The notes below the pieces were generated by a model, which saw nothing but the letters and a program-made list of their open reading frames with translations, was not told where the DNA came from and did no database searches. A DNA stretch of 64,000 nucleotides from JADGHE01 sp035716025 (lineage in GTDB: Bacteria > Pseudomonadota > Alphaproteobacteria > Rhizobiales > Xanthobacteraceae): NCBI GenBank assembly GCA_035716025.1, contig DASTKH010000042.1, positions 121,932 through 185,931 on the forward strand. The letters run 5' to 3'. The position numbers and the translations under genes are program-made. Shown here piece by piece: positions 40,109-49,367 of this stretch. How positions within the stretch are numbered: the stretch's first letter is position 1; every line of letters begins with the position of its first letter.

Positions 40109-43100
40109 TCACCGGCTGCGATCGCGCGGGTCTCCGTAGCCGCCCGCCGTCGGTGTCTGGATGATGATGGCATCGCCGGGGCCGACGACGGTCGCGTCGC
40201 AGCCGGCGAGGCGCTCCAGCCTGCCGTCCTGACGTCGTACCCAGTTTTCGCCGACCTCGCCCGCCTCTCCGCCAGCCAGCCCGAACGGTCGCACCCGCCG
40301 GTGGCCGGAGAGGATCGTGCATTGCATCGCCTCGAGGAAACGGATCGTGCGCCGGATGCCGTCGCCGGCGTTCCAGCGTCCGCGTCCGCCTGAGCCCTTG
40401 CGGATATGGAAGTCTTCGAGAACGACCGGGTAGCGAAACTCGAGAACCTCGGGATCGGTCAGGCGCGTGTTGGTCATATGCGTGTGCACGGCGTCGGTGC
40501 CGGAAAAGCCGGGACCGGCGGGCGAGCCGGAGCAGATCGTCTCGTAGTACTGGTATTTCTCATTACCGAAGTTGAGGTTGTTCATCGTGCCCTGCGCGGC
40601 CGAAAGCGCCCCGAGCGCGCCGAACAACGCATTGGTGACGGCTTGGCTGACCTCGACATTTCCTGCAACGACTGCAGCGGGAAATTCGGGAGAGAGCATC
40701 GACTTCTTCGGGATGACGATGTTGATGGGCCGAAGACAGCCGGCATTCATCGGAATGTCGTCATCCACCATGACGCGAAAGACGTAGAGCACAGCCGCGC
40801 GAGTGACCGGTTCGGGCGCGTTGAAATTGGTCGGCTGCTGCGGGCTCGTGCCGGTGAAATCGACGGTTGCCTCGCGCTTGTCCTTGTCCACCGTGATTTT
40901 GACGCGGATGCAGGTCCCCTGGTCCATCTCGTAGGCGAATTCGCAATCGTGCAGCCGGTCGATCACGCGGCGCACGCTTTCTGCGGCATTGTCCTGCACG
41001 TGTTGCATGTAGGCGTGGACGACGGGAAGGGTGAATTGCGCGACCATCTTGCGCAGCTCCTGCACGCCCTTCTCGTTAGCGGCGATTTGCGCCTTCAAAT
41101 CGTTGATGTTCTGTACCGGATTGCGGGCAGGATATTTCGCCCGGGTGAGCAAGTCATGGAGCTCCGCCTCGCGAAAGCGCCCCTGATCGACGAGCTTGAA
41201 ATTGTCGATATAGACGCCTTCCTCTTCGATGGTGGTAGCATTGGGTGACATGGACCCGGGCGAGATGCCGCCGACGTCGGCGTGGTGGCCGCGGCTTGCC
41301 ACCCAGAACAGGATGTCCCGGCCCGCCTCGTCGAACACCGGCGTGCAGACGGTGATGTCGGGCAGGTGCGTTCCGCCGTTGTAGGGCGCGTTGATCGCAT
41401 AGACGTCGCCCGGTGCGATGCGGCCGCGGTTCTCGCGGATGATCGTCTCCACCGCGCGGTCCATCGAGCCCAAGTGCACCGGCATGTGCGGCGCGTTGGC
41501 GACAAGCGACCCGGCGGCGTCGAAGACCGCGCAGGAAAAGTCGAGCCGCTCTTTGATGTTGACCGAGTAGGCGGTGTTCTGGAGCGCCACCCCCATCTGC
41601 TCGGCGATCGACATGAAGAGGTTGTTGAACACTTCGAGCATCACCGGGTCGGCTTCGGTACCGACCGCGTGCCGGCGCGGCCGCGGCGCGGTGCGCTCGA
41701 GCACGAGGTGATTCTTGGCAGTGATCTCGGCGCGCCAGCCGGGCTCCACGACCACGGTCTGGTGCGGTTCGATGATGACGGCGGGCCCGTCGATGCGGTG
41801 GCCGGGCGAAAGGGATGCGCGCATGTGGATCGCGGCCTCGTGCCAGCCTCCGCCCGAGTAGAAACGCGCCCGGCGCAGCGGCGCGGGCGCAGGCGCGGCC
41901 GTCGCGGGGAGCGTCGGTTCGGCAAAACGCGCGCCGCCGCCTACCGCCTCGACCGAGACCGCCTCGATCACCAGCGCCTTGGTTTCGTCGACGAAGCCGA
42001 ACTGCGCCTTGTGCGCGGCCTCGAACGCCGCCTTCAAATCGACGAGCGCGAGGAGCGTGACGAGGCCTTCAGCGCAACGGCGCGCACTGCCGCCACGCTC
42101 GGCTTCCCCCGCAAGCGGGAAGGGAAGCGTGCCGGCATTCACGATGAGGGCGGTGTCGGTGCCGGCGTAGCGGATGTGCGCGCGCACATGAACCACAATC
42201 GCGTCGGGCGCGACGCCCTGGCCTTCGACCTCTGCGCGCGCCTCGCCGCCGAGGCGTGCGGCCATCGCGGCAAGGGTCGCGCGCGCAGGCTCGCCGAAGG
42301 GCTCCTCGATGGCCTGCTGGCGCGTGGCGCGGATGTCGGCAAGGCCCATGCCGTAGGCCGACAGGAGCGAAGAGAACGGATGGATGAGCACCTTGCTCAT
42401 GCCGAGCGCGTCCGCGACGAGACAGGCGTGCTGGCCGCCCGCGCCGCCGAAGCAGTTGAGCGCGTAGCGCGTCACGTCGTATCCGCGCTGGACGGAAATC
42501 TTCTTGATCGCGTTCGCCATGTTCTCGACCGCGATCTGGATGAAGCCGTCGGCGACTTCCTCGGGGGATTTCCCGCCGATCTCGTTCGCAAGCACGGAAA
42601 AGGCCTTCCGGACTGCGTCCGCATCGAGCGGCTGGTTCTGTTCGGGTCCGAAAATCTTCGGAAAGAAATCCGGAATGAGCTTGCCAACCATCACGTTGGC
42701 GTCGGTCACGGCAAGCGGGCCTCCCCGGCGGTAGCACTTGGGGCCGGGATTGGCGCCGGCCGAGTCAGGCCCGACGCGGAAGCGCGCGCCGTCATAGTGC
42801 AGGATCGAGCCGCCGCCCGCCGCCACGGTATGGATGCGCATCATTGGCGCGCGCATGCGCACGCCCGCAACCTCGGTCTCGAAGGCGCGCTCATATTCGC
42901 CATCGAAGTGCGACACGTCGGTCGAGGTACCGCCCATGTCGAAGCCGATGACACGGTCGAAGCCGGCCTCCCGCGCCGTCTCGGCCATGCCGACCACGCC
43001 GCCGGCCGGGCCGGAGAGGATCGCGTCCTTGCCCTGGAAGAGGTCGGCCGCGGTGAGCCCGCCCGACGACATCATGAACATCAGCCGGGGTTCGCCCCGC

Positions 43101-43972
43101 TCTCGCCCTCCTTGCGCGGCACTCGCCTCGCGGTTCGCCGATGTGGCGCTCTTCTCCTTCCCCGCTTGGCGGGGAGGGTCGGGGCGGGGGGAAGTGGACG
43201 CGCCCGACCCGGTTCCCCCGAAACCAAAGCCGAGCTCCTCCGCCACGGTCGCGACATAGCGGCGGATGATGGGAGAGAGGTACGCATCGACCACGGTGGT
43301 GTCGCCGCGCCCGACCAGCTTGATGAGGGGCGAGACCTCGTGGCTCACCGATACCTGCGGGAAGCCGATCTCCCGCGCGAGCGCCGCAACGGCACGTTCG
43401 TGCGCGGGATATCGGTAGGCGTGCATGAACACGATGGCGACCGCGCGGAAGCCCTCGCTGAACGCGCGTTCGAGCGCCGTCCGCGCCGCCGCGAGATCGG
43501 GCGCGCGTTCGATTGTGCCGTCCGCACGCACCCGTTCGTCGATTTCGACGACGCGCTCGTAGAGCATCTCCGGCTTGACGATCTGCCGCGCGAAGATGTT
43601 GGGCCGGTTCTGGTATCCGATCCGCAACGCGTCGCGGAACCCTTTGGTCGTGACGAGCAGGGTCCGTTCGCCCTTGCGCTCCAGGAGCGCATTGGTCGCG
43701 ACCGTCGTGCCCATCTTGACTGCCGTCACGCGGCCGATTGGGATCGGTTCGCTCGGCCGTAGGCCCAGCAAGTCGCGGATGCCCTGGACCGCCGCGTCGC
43801 GATAGGCCTCGGGGTTCTCGGAAAGCAGCTTGTGGGCCTCGAGCGTTCCGTCCGGGCGGCGCGCCACGATATCGGTGAACGTTCCGCCGCGGTCGATCCA
43901 GAATTCCCAGGATCCTTCGCCTGCAAGGTTCCGGGCGGCGGCGGACGTGCCTTCGGTGGGTTCAGGCCGCAT
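40109..43972 (-). CDS. Fused hydantoinase A/B (5-oxoprolinase/N-methylhydantoinase family)
   Basis: The 1287-aa protein joins a HyuA-like ATP-dependent subunit (about 1-690, 'FWIDRGGTFTDIVARRPDG', 'GFDMGGTSTDVSHF', 'GGAGGQHACLVADALG') to a HyuB-like subunit (about 700-1287, 'NNLFMSIAEQMGVALQNTAYSVNIKER' in pieces, 'LPDITVCTPVF', 'GGRGRWNAGDG'). The fused form hydrolyses 5-oxoproline or related cyclic amides with ATP. The start has GAGGAG six bases upstream. Two odd insertions, near residues 249-299 and 610-640, coincide with GC-rich palindromic repeats and keep the frame. It is divergent from a TRAP transporter that may bring in its substrate. Confidence 0.9.
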   Translation of the reverse strand: MRPEPTEGTSAAARNLAGEGSWEFWIDRGGTFTDIVARRPDGTLEAHKLLSENPEAYRDAAVQGIRDLLGLRPSEPIPIGRVTAVKMGTTVATNALLERKGERTLLVTTKGFRDALRIGYQNRPNIFARQIVKPEMLYERVVEIDERVRADGTIERAPDLAAARTALERAFSEGFRAVAIVFMHAYRYPAHERAVAALAREIGFPQVSVSHEVSPLIKLVGRGDTTVVDAYLSPIIRRYVATVAEELGFGFGGTGSGASTSPRPDPPRQAGKEKSATSANREASAAQGGRERGEPRLMFMMSSGGLTAADLFQGKDAILSGPAGGVVGMAETAREAGFDRVIGFDMGGTSTDVSHFDGEYERAFETEVAGVRMRAPMMRIHTVAAGGGSILHYDGARFRVGPDSAGANPGPKCYRRGGPLAVTDANVMVGKLIPDFFPKIFGPEQNQPLDADAVRKAFSVLANEIGGKSPEEVADGFIQIAVENMANAIKKISVQRGYDVTRYALNCFGGAGGQHACLVADALGMSKVLIHPFSSLLSAYGMGLADIRATRQQAIEEPFGEPARATLAAMAARLGGEARAEVEGQGVAPDAIVVHVRAHIRYAGTDTALIVNAGTLPFPLAGEAERGGSARRCAEGLVTLLALVDLKAAFEAAHKAQFGFVDETKALVIEAVSVEAVGGGARFAEPTLPATAAPAPAPLRRARFYSGGGWHEAAIHMRASLSPGHRIDGPAVIIEPHQTVVVEPGWRAEITAKNHLVLERTAPRPRRHAVGTEADPVMLEVFNNLFMSIAEQMGVALQNTAYSVNIKERLDFSCAVFDAAGSLVANAPHMPVHLGSMDRAVETIIRENRGRIAPGDVYAINAPYNGGTHLPDITVCTPVFDEAGRDILFWVASRGHHADVGGISPGSMSPNATTIEEEGVYIDNFKLVDQGRFREAELHDLLTRAKYPARNPVQNINDLKAQIAANEKGVQELRKMVAQFTLPVVHAYMQHVQDNAAESVRRVIDRLHDCEFAYEMDQGTCIRVKITVDKDKREATVDFTGTSPQQPTNFNAPEPVTRAAVLYVFRVMVDDDIPMNAGCLRPINIVIPKKSMLSPEFPAAVVAGNVEVSQAVTNALFGALGALSAAQGTMNNLNFGNEKYQYYETICSGSPAGPGFSGTDAVHTHMTNTRLTDPEVLEFRYPVVLEDFHIRKGSGGRGRWNAGDGIRRTIRFLEAMQCTILSGHRRVRPFGLAGGEAGEVGENWVRRQDGRLERLAGCDATVVGPGDAIIIQTPTAGGYGDPRDRSR
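42095..42140. repeat. Palindromic repeat inserted in frame in the hydantoinase gene (copy 1)
   Basis: A TTCCCCCGC-AA-GCGGGAA core followed by GGGAAG is translated on the minus strand as 'TLPFPLAGEAERG'. HyuA proteins do not normally have this segment between the strand ending 'DTALIVNA' and the helix 'DLKAAFEAAHKAQFGF'. It looks like a small mobile palindromic element tolerated inside a coding region. Confidence 0.5.
43076..43222. repeat. Palindromic repeat inserted in frame in the hydantoinase gene (copy 2)
   Basis: The centre is CCTTCCCCGC-TTG-GCGGGGAGGG (43156-43178) followed by GTCGGGGCGGGGGGAAG, the composition of intergenic palindromic elements common in GC-rich alphaproteobacteria. 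On the minus strand it adds roughly 45 low-complexity residues (Ser/Pro/Arg/Gly) between 'VATVAEELGFGFGG' and 'PRLMFMMSSGGL', which are normally nearly adjacent in HyuA proteins. Confidence 0.55.
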
Positions 43973-44043
43973 CAAATCTCCTCGTTCAGTCCCCTTGCAA
44001 CTTGCCCTTCGCTGAGGCGATCCTTGCTCCGGAGCGGCCCGGA

Positions 44044-44061
44044 TTGTCGGCGTCTTGACAA
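44044..44061. promoter_or_regulatory. Inverted repeat in the divergent hydantoinase/TRAP promoter region
   Basis: TTGTC-N8-GACAA lies midway between the two divergent starts (122-bp spacer). It could be an operator shared by the hydantoinase and TRAP genes. No adjacent regulator gene is present, so this is a weak call. Confidence 0.3.
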
Positions 44062-44094
44062 GCCCACAATGCCCGGGTCGCGAGGGAGGATTCA

Positions 44095-45069
44095 ATGATA
44101 TCGATCGCGCGCGCGCTCGCGACCGCCGTGCTGACGGCATGCCTCGCCACGGCGGCATCCGCGCAGACCAAATGGGACATGCCGACGCCCTATCCGGACG
44201 GAAATTTCCACACCCGGAACATCATCCAGTTTGCCGCCGATGTCGACAAAGCGACCAACGGATCGCTGAAGATCACCGTGCATTCGGCAGGCTCCCTGTT
44301 CAAACATCCGGAGATCAAGCGGTCGGTGCGGCAGGGCACCGCCCCGATCGGAGAAATCCTGGAATCGCTCGCGGCGAACGAAGCGCCCGTTTACGGAATC
44401 GATTCGCTTCCCTTCCTCGCCACGGGCTACGACGCATCGCGCAAGCTCTATGCCGCCCAGAAGCCTTTCCTCGAGAAGCAACTCGCCTCGGAGGGGCTGA
44501 TATTCCTCTATTCGGTGCCGTGGCCTCCTCAGGGCCTTTATGCGAAGCGCGAGATCCGGTCGGTCGACGACCTCAAGGGCCTCAAGTTCCGCACCTACAA
44601 CGCGACGATCGGGCGCATCGCCTCCCTTGCGGGTGCGATCCCCACGCAGATCGAGGTACCGGATCTGCCGACGGCTTTCGCGACCGGGCGCGTCGACGTG
44701 ATGATCACGTCGGCTTCCACGGGGGTCGACACCAAGGCGCAGGACTATCTCACCCATTACATCGAAATCGAGGCCTGGTTGCCGCGCAACATCGTGTTCG
44801 TGAACAAGGCCGCCTTCGACAAGCTCAGCGCCGCCGAACAGAAGGCTCTCCGCGATGCCGCCAAGGTGGCGGAAGAGCGCGGCTGGAAGGCCTCCGTCGA
44901 AGAGATGACGATCAAGACCAAGGCGCTCAAAGACGCCGGAATCCAGGTCTTGAAGCCCACTCAGGAACTCAGGTCGGGGCTTGCGAAGATCGGCGACGTC
45001 ATCGCCAGGGAGTGGGAGGCCTCGGCCGGCGCAGACGGCAAGGCGATGCTCTCCGCCTACCGAAAATAG
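44095..45069 (+). CDS. TRAP transporter solute-binding protein (DctP)
   Basis: The 324-aa periplasmic binding protein has a signal peptide (cleavage after 'TAASA', residue 23). The DctP fold shows 'WDMPTPYPDGNFHTRNI', 'GSLKITVHSAGSLFKHPEIK', 'LKGLKFRTYNATIGRI', 'ATGRVDVMITSASTGVDTKA' and 'AEQKALRDAAKVAEERGW'. It captures an organic acid for the sodium-coupled TRAP permease encoded next. The start has GGGAGGA upstream. The divergent hydantoinase suggests a cyclic amide or amino-acid-derived acid as ligand, but this is inference. Confidence 0.94.
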   Translation: MISIARALATAVLTACLATAASAQTKWDMPTPYPDGNFHTRNIIQFAADVDKATNGSLKITVHSAGSLFKHPEIKRSVRQGTAPIGEILESLAANEAPVYGIDSLPFLATGYDASRKLYAAQKPFLEKQLASEGLIFLYSVPWPPQGLYAKREIRSVDDLKGLKFRTYNATIGRIASLAGAIPTQIEVPDLPTAFATGRVDVMITSASTGVDTKAQDYLTHYIEIEAWLPRNIVFVNKAAFDKLSAAEQKALRDAAKVAEERGWKASVEEMTIKTKALKDAGIQVLKPTQELRSGLAKIGDVIAREWEASAGADGKAMLSAYRK

Positions 45070-45230
45070 GCTTGAGCGGACCGCCGCGGACAAGCGGGCG
45101 GCACACGTGCTCCAGCGGGGGCGCAAGGAAGGTACCCCGGAATCCGCTGTGCGGATCGGGCAACGCCGGAGCGTCCTGCTTTCCCTGTGCGCCGCAGGGA
45201 AAGCGGGAGGGAGAATATGCGAGCGAGGCA

Positions 45231-45791
45231 ATGATGCGGTCCGTACTCGAGACGCTCTATCGCGCGTCTCTCTCTCTTTCTGCCGCTTGTCTGGTCGCGA
45301 TCGCCGCCTTGGTCGGCCTGCAGCTCGCCGGTAGGATCGCCGACGGCGTGCTCGCTTTGGCCGGGTTTCCGGTGATGGGGCTGATGGTCCTGTCGCTTGC
45401 GGAAATATGCGGGTACCTGCTCGCGGCCGCGAGCTTCCTTGCCCTCGCTCCGACGCTCAAGGCGGGCGCGCACATTCGCGTGACGATGGTCCTCGGCGGT
45501 CTCAGCGCACGACAGCGGCGCTTGGTCGAGCTCTGGGCCTTCGGGGCGTCCGCCGCCGCCTCGGCCTATCTCACCTACCACCTCGCCCGGTTCGCCTGGT
45601 TTTCCTTCCTGTTCCACGAAGTCTCGGCGGGTGTCGTGCGGGTACCGCTCGCTTATCCGCAGAGCGCCATGGCGATCGGCGCGCTCATCCTGACGATCGC
45701 GCTGATCGACGAAACCTGCACCGTGTTGCAAGAAGGGACGCCGACCTTCCGCGCGCGGGAAGATGCCGTCGCGCTCGGCAAGGAAGGTTAG
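45231..45791 (+). CDS. TRAP transporter small permease (DctQ)
   Basis: The 186-aa protein has four hydrophobic helices and the DctQ pattern, with 'LSLAEICGYLLAAASFLALAPTLKAGAHIRV' (in pieces) around helix 3; a conserved acidic residue and 'KAGAHIRV' are typical of the family. Two ATG codons stand in tandem at 45231 and 45234; GAGCGAGG lies upstream. The 161-bp gap before it contains a diverged GC-rich palindrome (about 45180-45215). It overlaps nothing and is followed six bases later by the large permease. Confidence 0.88.
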   Translation: MMRSVLETLYRASLSLSAACLVAIAALVGLQLAGRIADGVLALAGFPVMGLMVLSLAEICGYLLAAASFLALAPTLKAGAHIRVTMVLGGLSARQRRLVELWAFGASAAASAYLTYHLARFAWFSFLFHEVSAGVVRVPLAYPQSAMAIGALILTIALIDETCTVLQEGTPTFRAREDAVALGKEG

Positions 45792-45797
45792 CCGCGC

Positions 45798-47105
45798 ATG
45801 AGCGTGCTCGAGCTGTCTTTCCTGCTGATCGTCCTCCTGTTTGTCCTGCTCGGCTCCGGCATCTGGATTGCGTTGGCGCTCGGCCTCACCGGCTTTGCCG
45901 CCGTGTTGACCAAGGCGGCAACGCCGCCGGGCCAGGTGCTCGCCACGTCGGTCTGGGCCGCCTCGGATTCCTGGGATCTGACGGCTTTGCCGATGTTCAT
46001 CTGGATGGGCGAAATTCTTTACCGCACCCGTCTTTCGGAAGACATGTTCGAGGGCTTGGCGCCCTGGCTGCAGAGACTCCCGGGGCGCCTGCTGCACGTC
46101 AACGTCGTCGGCTGCGCCATTTTCGCGGCGGTATCCGGCTCGTCGGCCGCGACGTGCGCGACGATCGGGCGCATCTCGCTTCCGGAACTGCTCAAGCGCG
46201 GCTATGCCGAAAGCATGGCGATCGGCACGCTCGCGGGGTCCGGCACGCTCGGTCTTCTCATCCCGCCGTCGATCATCATGATCGTCTATGCGACAGCGAC
46301 CGACCAGTCGATCGCGCGCCTGTTCATTGCCGGAGTCTTTCCGGGCATCCTGCTTGCCGGCCTCTTCATGGGATTCATCCTGGTTTGGGCGCTGCTGCAT
46401 GCGGACCGCATGCCGCCGCCGGAGCCGCCCACGAACTTCGTGGACCGTGTGCTGGCCGCGCGCCGCCTCATCCCCGTGGTCCTACTGATCATCGGTGTCA
46501 TCGGGTCGATCTACGGCGGGCTTGCCTCGGCGACGGAGGCCGCGGTGGTCGGCGTCTTCCTTGCGCTCGCGCTGTCGTGGTGGATGGGGACGCTGAACTG
46601 GGTGAACTTCCGCGACGCACTGTTCGGCGCGACGCGCACGAGCTGCATGATCGCGTTCATCCTCGCGGGTGCGGCCTATCTCACCGCGGCGATGGGTTTC
46701 ACCGGCATTCCCCGTGCCCTCGCCGAATGGATAGGCAGCCTCGGCCTCGCGCACTGGCAATTGCTGACCGCGCTGACGCTCTTCTACATCGTGCTCGGAT
46801 GCTTTCTCGACGGCATCTCCATGGTCGTGCTAACGACTGCGATCATCATGCCGCTCGTACAGAAGGCCGGATTCGACCTTATTTGGTTCGGCATCTATAT
46901 CGTGCTGGTCGTCGAAATGGCGCAGATCACGCCGCCGGTCGGCTTCAACCTCTACGTGCTGCAAGGGATGACGGGTCGCAATATTTTCGCGATCGCGTCC
47001 TATTCGCTTCCGCTGTTCCTTCTGATGTGCGTCGCCGTGGCGCTGCTTGCCGCCTTCCCCCAGATTGCGCTGTGGCTGCCCTCGACCATGTTCGACGCGC
47101 GCTGA
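45798..47105 (+). CDS. TRAP transporter large permease (DctM)
   Basis: The 435-aa protein has about 12 transmembrane helices. DctM signatures include 'LPMFIWMGEILYRTRLSEDMFEGL' (in pieces), 'GSSAATCATIGRISLPELLKRGY', 'GTLAGSGTLGLLIPPSIIMIVYA', 'SATEAAVVGVFLALAL' and 'MAQITPPVGFNLYVLQG'. It is the ion-coupled translocation subunit completing the DctPQM set. A convergent glutathione S-transferase gene ends 12 bp away. Confidence 0.95.
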   Translation: MSVLELSFLLIVLLFVLLGSGIWIALALGLTGFAAVLTKAATPPGQVLATSVWAASDSWDLTALPMFIWMGEILYRTRLSEDMFEGLAPWLQRLPGRLLHVNVVGCAIFAAVSGSSAATCATIGRISLPELLKRGYAESMAIGTLAGSGTLGLLIPPSIIMIVYATATDQSIARLFIAGVFPGILLAGLFMGFILVWALLHADRMPPPEPPTNFVDRVLAARRLIPVVLLIIGVIGSIYGGLASATEAAVVGVFLALALSWWMGTLNWVNFRDALFGATRTSCMIAFILAGAAYLTAAMGFTGIPRALAEWIGSLGLAHWQLLTALTLFYIVLGCFLDGISMVVLTTAIIMPLVQKAGFDLIWFGIYIVLVVEMAQITPPVGFNLYVLQGMTGRNIFAIASYSLPLFLLMCVAVALLAAFPQIALWLPSTMFDAR

Positions 47106-47117
47106 TCGGCCGGTGGC

Positions 47118-47732
47118 TTAAGTCGCCTTGAGAAGCCCCTCCGCCTGCATCGCCTCCTTCACCTTCGGACGCGCCGCAATGCGCGTCATATAGGCGCTGA
47201 TGTTCGGCCACCGCGAAAGGTCGATATGCTGAAGCGCCGACCAGCGCAGCACGGTAAAGAGATAGGCGTCGGCGGCCGTGAATGCCTCGCCGACGAGATA
47301 CTGCCGGCCGGCAAGGTGTCTTTCGATGAAGTCGCAGCGACCGGCGAGGTTCTCTCTTGCGATCGGCTTGTAGTCGTCCGGCGTATTCGGCCGGAAGAGC
47401 GGCGTGAAATTCTTGTGCAATTCCGACGTCACGAAGTTGAGCCATTCGAGCACCCGGTAACGCTCTCGGCTGCCCGCGGGAGGGACGAGGCCGGAGCCGG
47501 GAGCCTGATCGGCGATGTATTGAACGATCACGGGGCCTTCGGTGAGAATCTCGCCGTCGTCGAGCCGCAAGGCCGGCACCTGACCCTTGGGATTGATCTG
47601 CCAATAGTCCTCGCCTGAAGCGGTCTGCTTCTTGCGGTTGTCGACCCGCTCGAGGTCGACGGCCACGCCCGCTTCGCGAGCGACGATGTGAGGCGACAGC
47701 GAGCAGGCGCCGGGCGCGTAGTAGAGCTTCAT
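47118..47732 (-). CDS. Glutathione S-transferase
   Basis: The 204-aa cytosolic-type GST has an N-terminal thioredoxin-like domain beginning 'MKLYYAPGACSLSPHIVARE', the beta-class bacterial start with the catalytic Cys10 in 'APGACSLSPH'. 'NPKGQVPALRLDDGEILTE' carries the cis-Pro. The C-terminal helical domain has 'VGEAFTAADAYLFTVLRW'. It conjugates glutathione to electrophiles or reduces them. The start at 47732 has GGGAAG upstream. Lying beside a 5-oxoprolinase-family gene and a TRAP importer, it may share a glutathione/5-oxoproline theme, which is inference. Confidence 0.93.
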   Translation of the reverse strand: MKLYYAPGACSLSPHIVAREAGVAVDLERVDNRKKQTASGEDYWQINPKGQVPALRLDDGEILTEGPVIVQYIADQAPGSGLVPPAGSRERYRVLEWLNFVTSELHKNFTPLFRPNTPDDYKPIARENLAGRCDFIERHLAGRQYLVGEAFTAADAYLFTVLRWSALQHIDLSRWPNISAYMTRIAARPKVKEAMQAEGLLKAT

Positions 47733-47822
47733 GACAGGCTTCCCTGGGAAATCGAGGAGGGCGGAATGCTTGGCGCAATTCCGGCTCAAGCGCAATCGCC
47801 GCTGCTGCGGCCCGCCGGTTCT

Positions 47823-49040
47823 TCAATCGGCGCCGGGGATCGCGCGCGGCAGCCTCGTCTCGAGGCGGAGCGCGTCCCTGTCGGATTCGTCGGGGGCGAA
47901 GCCGAGGCGCCCGGAGTTGTGCTGGCTGTACTGCCGCTCGCGCGCGCGTTGGGCGACGAGCTCACCGGACACCGCCGCGGGCTTGCAGATACCGCGGCCC
48001 GAGCGTCGCCGCCGTAAGTCGACGTGGATGTGATCGTAATGATAGACATTCGAACCGGGCGCCAGCACGGTTGAAAACTGCTCGCAGGCTGCCGCCTGAA
48101 CGTCGCGCAGGAAACCCTGTTCCTCGGGTTCACCGCGCCAGCCGCTCTTGACCACAATGCGCCGTCCGTCCGCGAGGGTGAAAGCGGCGATGTCGAGTGC
48201 GTTTCCGAACGCGTGCTCGGAAATCGGCGCGCCGCGCTGCCCGTTCATGCCGCGGCACGAATAGGCTGAAATCTGCTTGATTTCGACGACCGGCTGGCCG
48301 AACCAGCGCTGCGCGGCCGGTTGCACGGCCTGCGCGATCCACTGATCAAGCGCGGAAACCATCGGGCAGGCAAGGGTGGCCGCCGGCGTGATCATGGTCG
48401 CGCCGGCGAACTGCACCGGGCTGCTGCGCGGACCCAGTGGGGGCGGCGCGGAATCCGGCGCGGCTGGATAGGGGCGCGCCTGCGGGTAGACGTCCGGACG
48501 CGAACCACCGCCATAGCGCCCCGCGGCCGGCGGTCTTGCGCCGGGCACGGCGAACGGATCGACGCCGGGGGGCACCTCGTCCGCTTCGGCCTCTTCCTCC
48601 GGTTCGCTCCCGTGGGTGTGGAGCGGAAGGGGCGGGTCGGGATCGTCGCCGCGCCGGGCATCGGCTCCGTTGGACGGATCAAAATCTTGCGGCCCGTTGT
48701 AATAGCCCACGCCGGTCGAGCGGCCATAGGGCGGAAGGTTGCGCAGCGTCTGCGGGATGGCCGCCGGCGGCCGGAGATCGTTGGTGTAGCCGAGAATGCC
48801 GTTGTCGCCGAGCGCCGTGACCTTGAACGGATGGTCGGCGCCGCAAATGCCCGGTCCTTCGATCGCCTCGATCGGGGTGATCGCCGGTCCGGGTTTCACC
48901 GCGCCGGACTTCAGGCACGCGATCTCAGCTTCGCGCCGCCACGGCTCGCGTTCCTCGAAACTCAGCCAGCCGCGGCCGCAACCGGCGAGCGCGACGAGGA
49001 CTGTGGAGCCGACGAGATACAGGGCTACTCCACGCTTCAT
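47823..49040 (-). CDS. Extensin-like lipoprotein (DUF-type extensin C-terminal domain)
   Basis: The 405-aa protein has a lipoprotein signal with lipobox LAGC (18-21). An N-terminal Cys-containing segment ('WRREAEIACLKSG...GICGADHPFKV') precedes a long Pro/Asp/Gly-rich linker (about 105-205). The C-terminal extensin-like domain has 'YSCRGMNGQRGAPISEHAFGNALDIAAF' and 'HYDHIHVDLRRR', whose His/Asp pattern resembles D,D-peptidase/VanY-type zinc enzymes. It is likely anchored in the envelope and acts on or binds cell wall, although the catalytic role is not established. The tail after about residue 355 is basic and low-complexity. Confidence 0.87.
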   Translation of the reverse strand: MKRGVALYLVGSTVLVALAGCGRGWLSFEEREPWRREAEIACLKSGAVKPGPAITPIEAIEGPGICGADHPFKVTALGDNGILGYTNDLRPPAAIPQTLRNLPPYGRSTGVGYYNGPQDFDPSNGADARRGDDPDPPLPLHTHGSEPEEEAEADEVPPGVDPFAVPGARPPAAGRYGGGSRPDVYPQARPYPAAPDSAPPPLGPRSSPVQFAGATMITPAATLACPMVSALDQWIAQAVQPAAQRWFGQPVVEIKQISAYSCRGMNGQRGAPISEHAFGNALDIAAFTLADGRRIVVKSGWRGEPEEQGFLRDVQAAACEQFSTVLAPGSNVYHYDHIHVDLRRRRSGRGICKPAAVSGELVAQRARERQYSQHNSGRLGFAPDESDRDALRLETRLPRAIPGAD

Positions 49041-49367
49041 GCGCGGAGAATGCGAGAAATTCTCTTAAGACTTGTTTACAAATGCAGCGTTCTGCGGCGG
49101 GCGATTCGCCCGGCGAGGGGCCGAGACTGCGTTTCAACCGCCATTCGAGCGGCCCTTCGCTGCGGGGCAGCACAAAAATCAAAGAAGCGCCACAATCGGC
49201 ATTCGCGCCGGGCCGTTTTGCTGCGTGCGATTTGTCGAGTCGTCGCATGGGTTTGGCGCCGCCTGCTGCGTTGTGGGCATTTCGCAGCGCACCACAGACC
49301 CGGCTTCCGGTCCGGCCGGACCATCTGTTAGTCTTTCGGCCCAGTGCAACCAGCCAAGAGGCAAGCT
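49041..49367. other. Intergenic region upstream of the small membrane peptide gene
   Basis: In 327 bp between the divergent extensin-like lipoprotein gene and the 27-codon gene I see no coding frame with support. The strand composition is slightly less GC-biased near 49170-49200. Promoters for both neighbours should lie here, but no strong -35/-10 pair stands out. Confidence 0.4.

Noticed and set aside
41282..43762. 826-codon plus-strand frame over the hydantoinase gene
   Set aside because: The minus-strand hydantoinase has full family motifs; the plus-strand frame is its antisense shadow.
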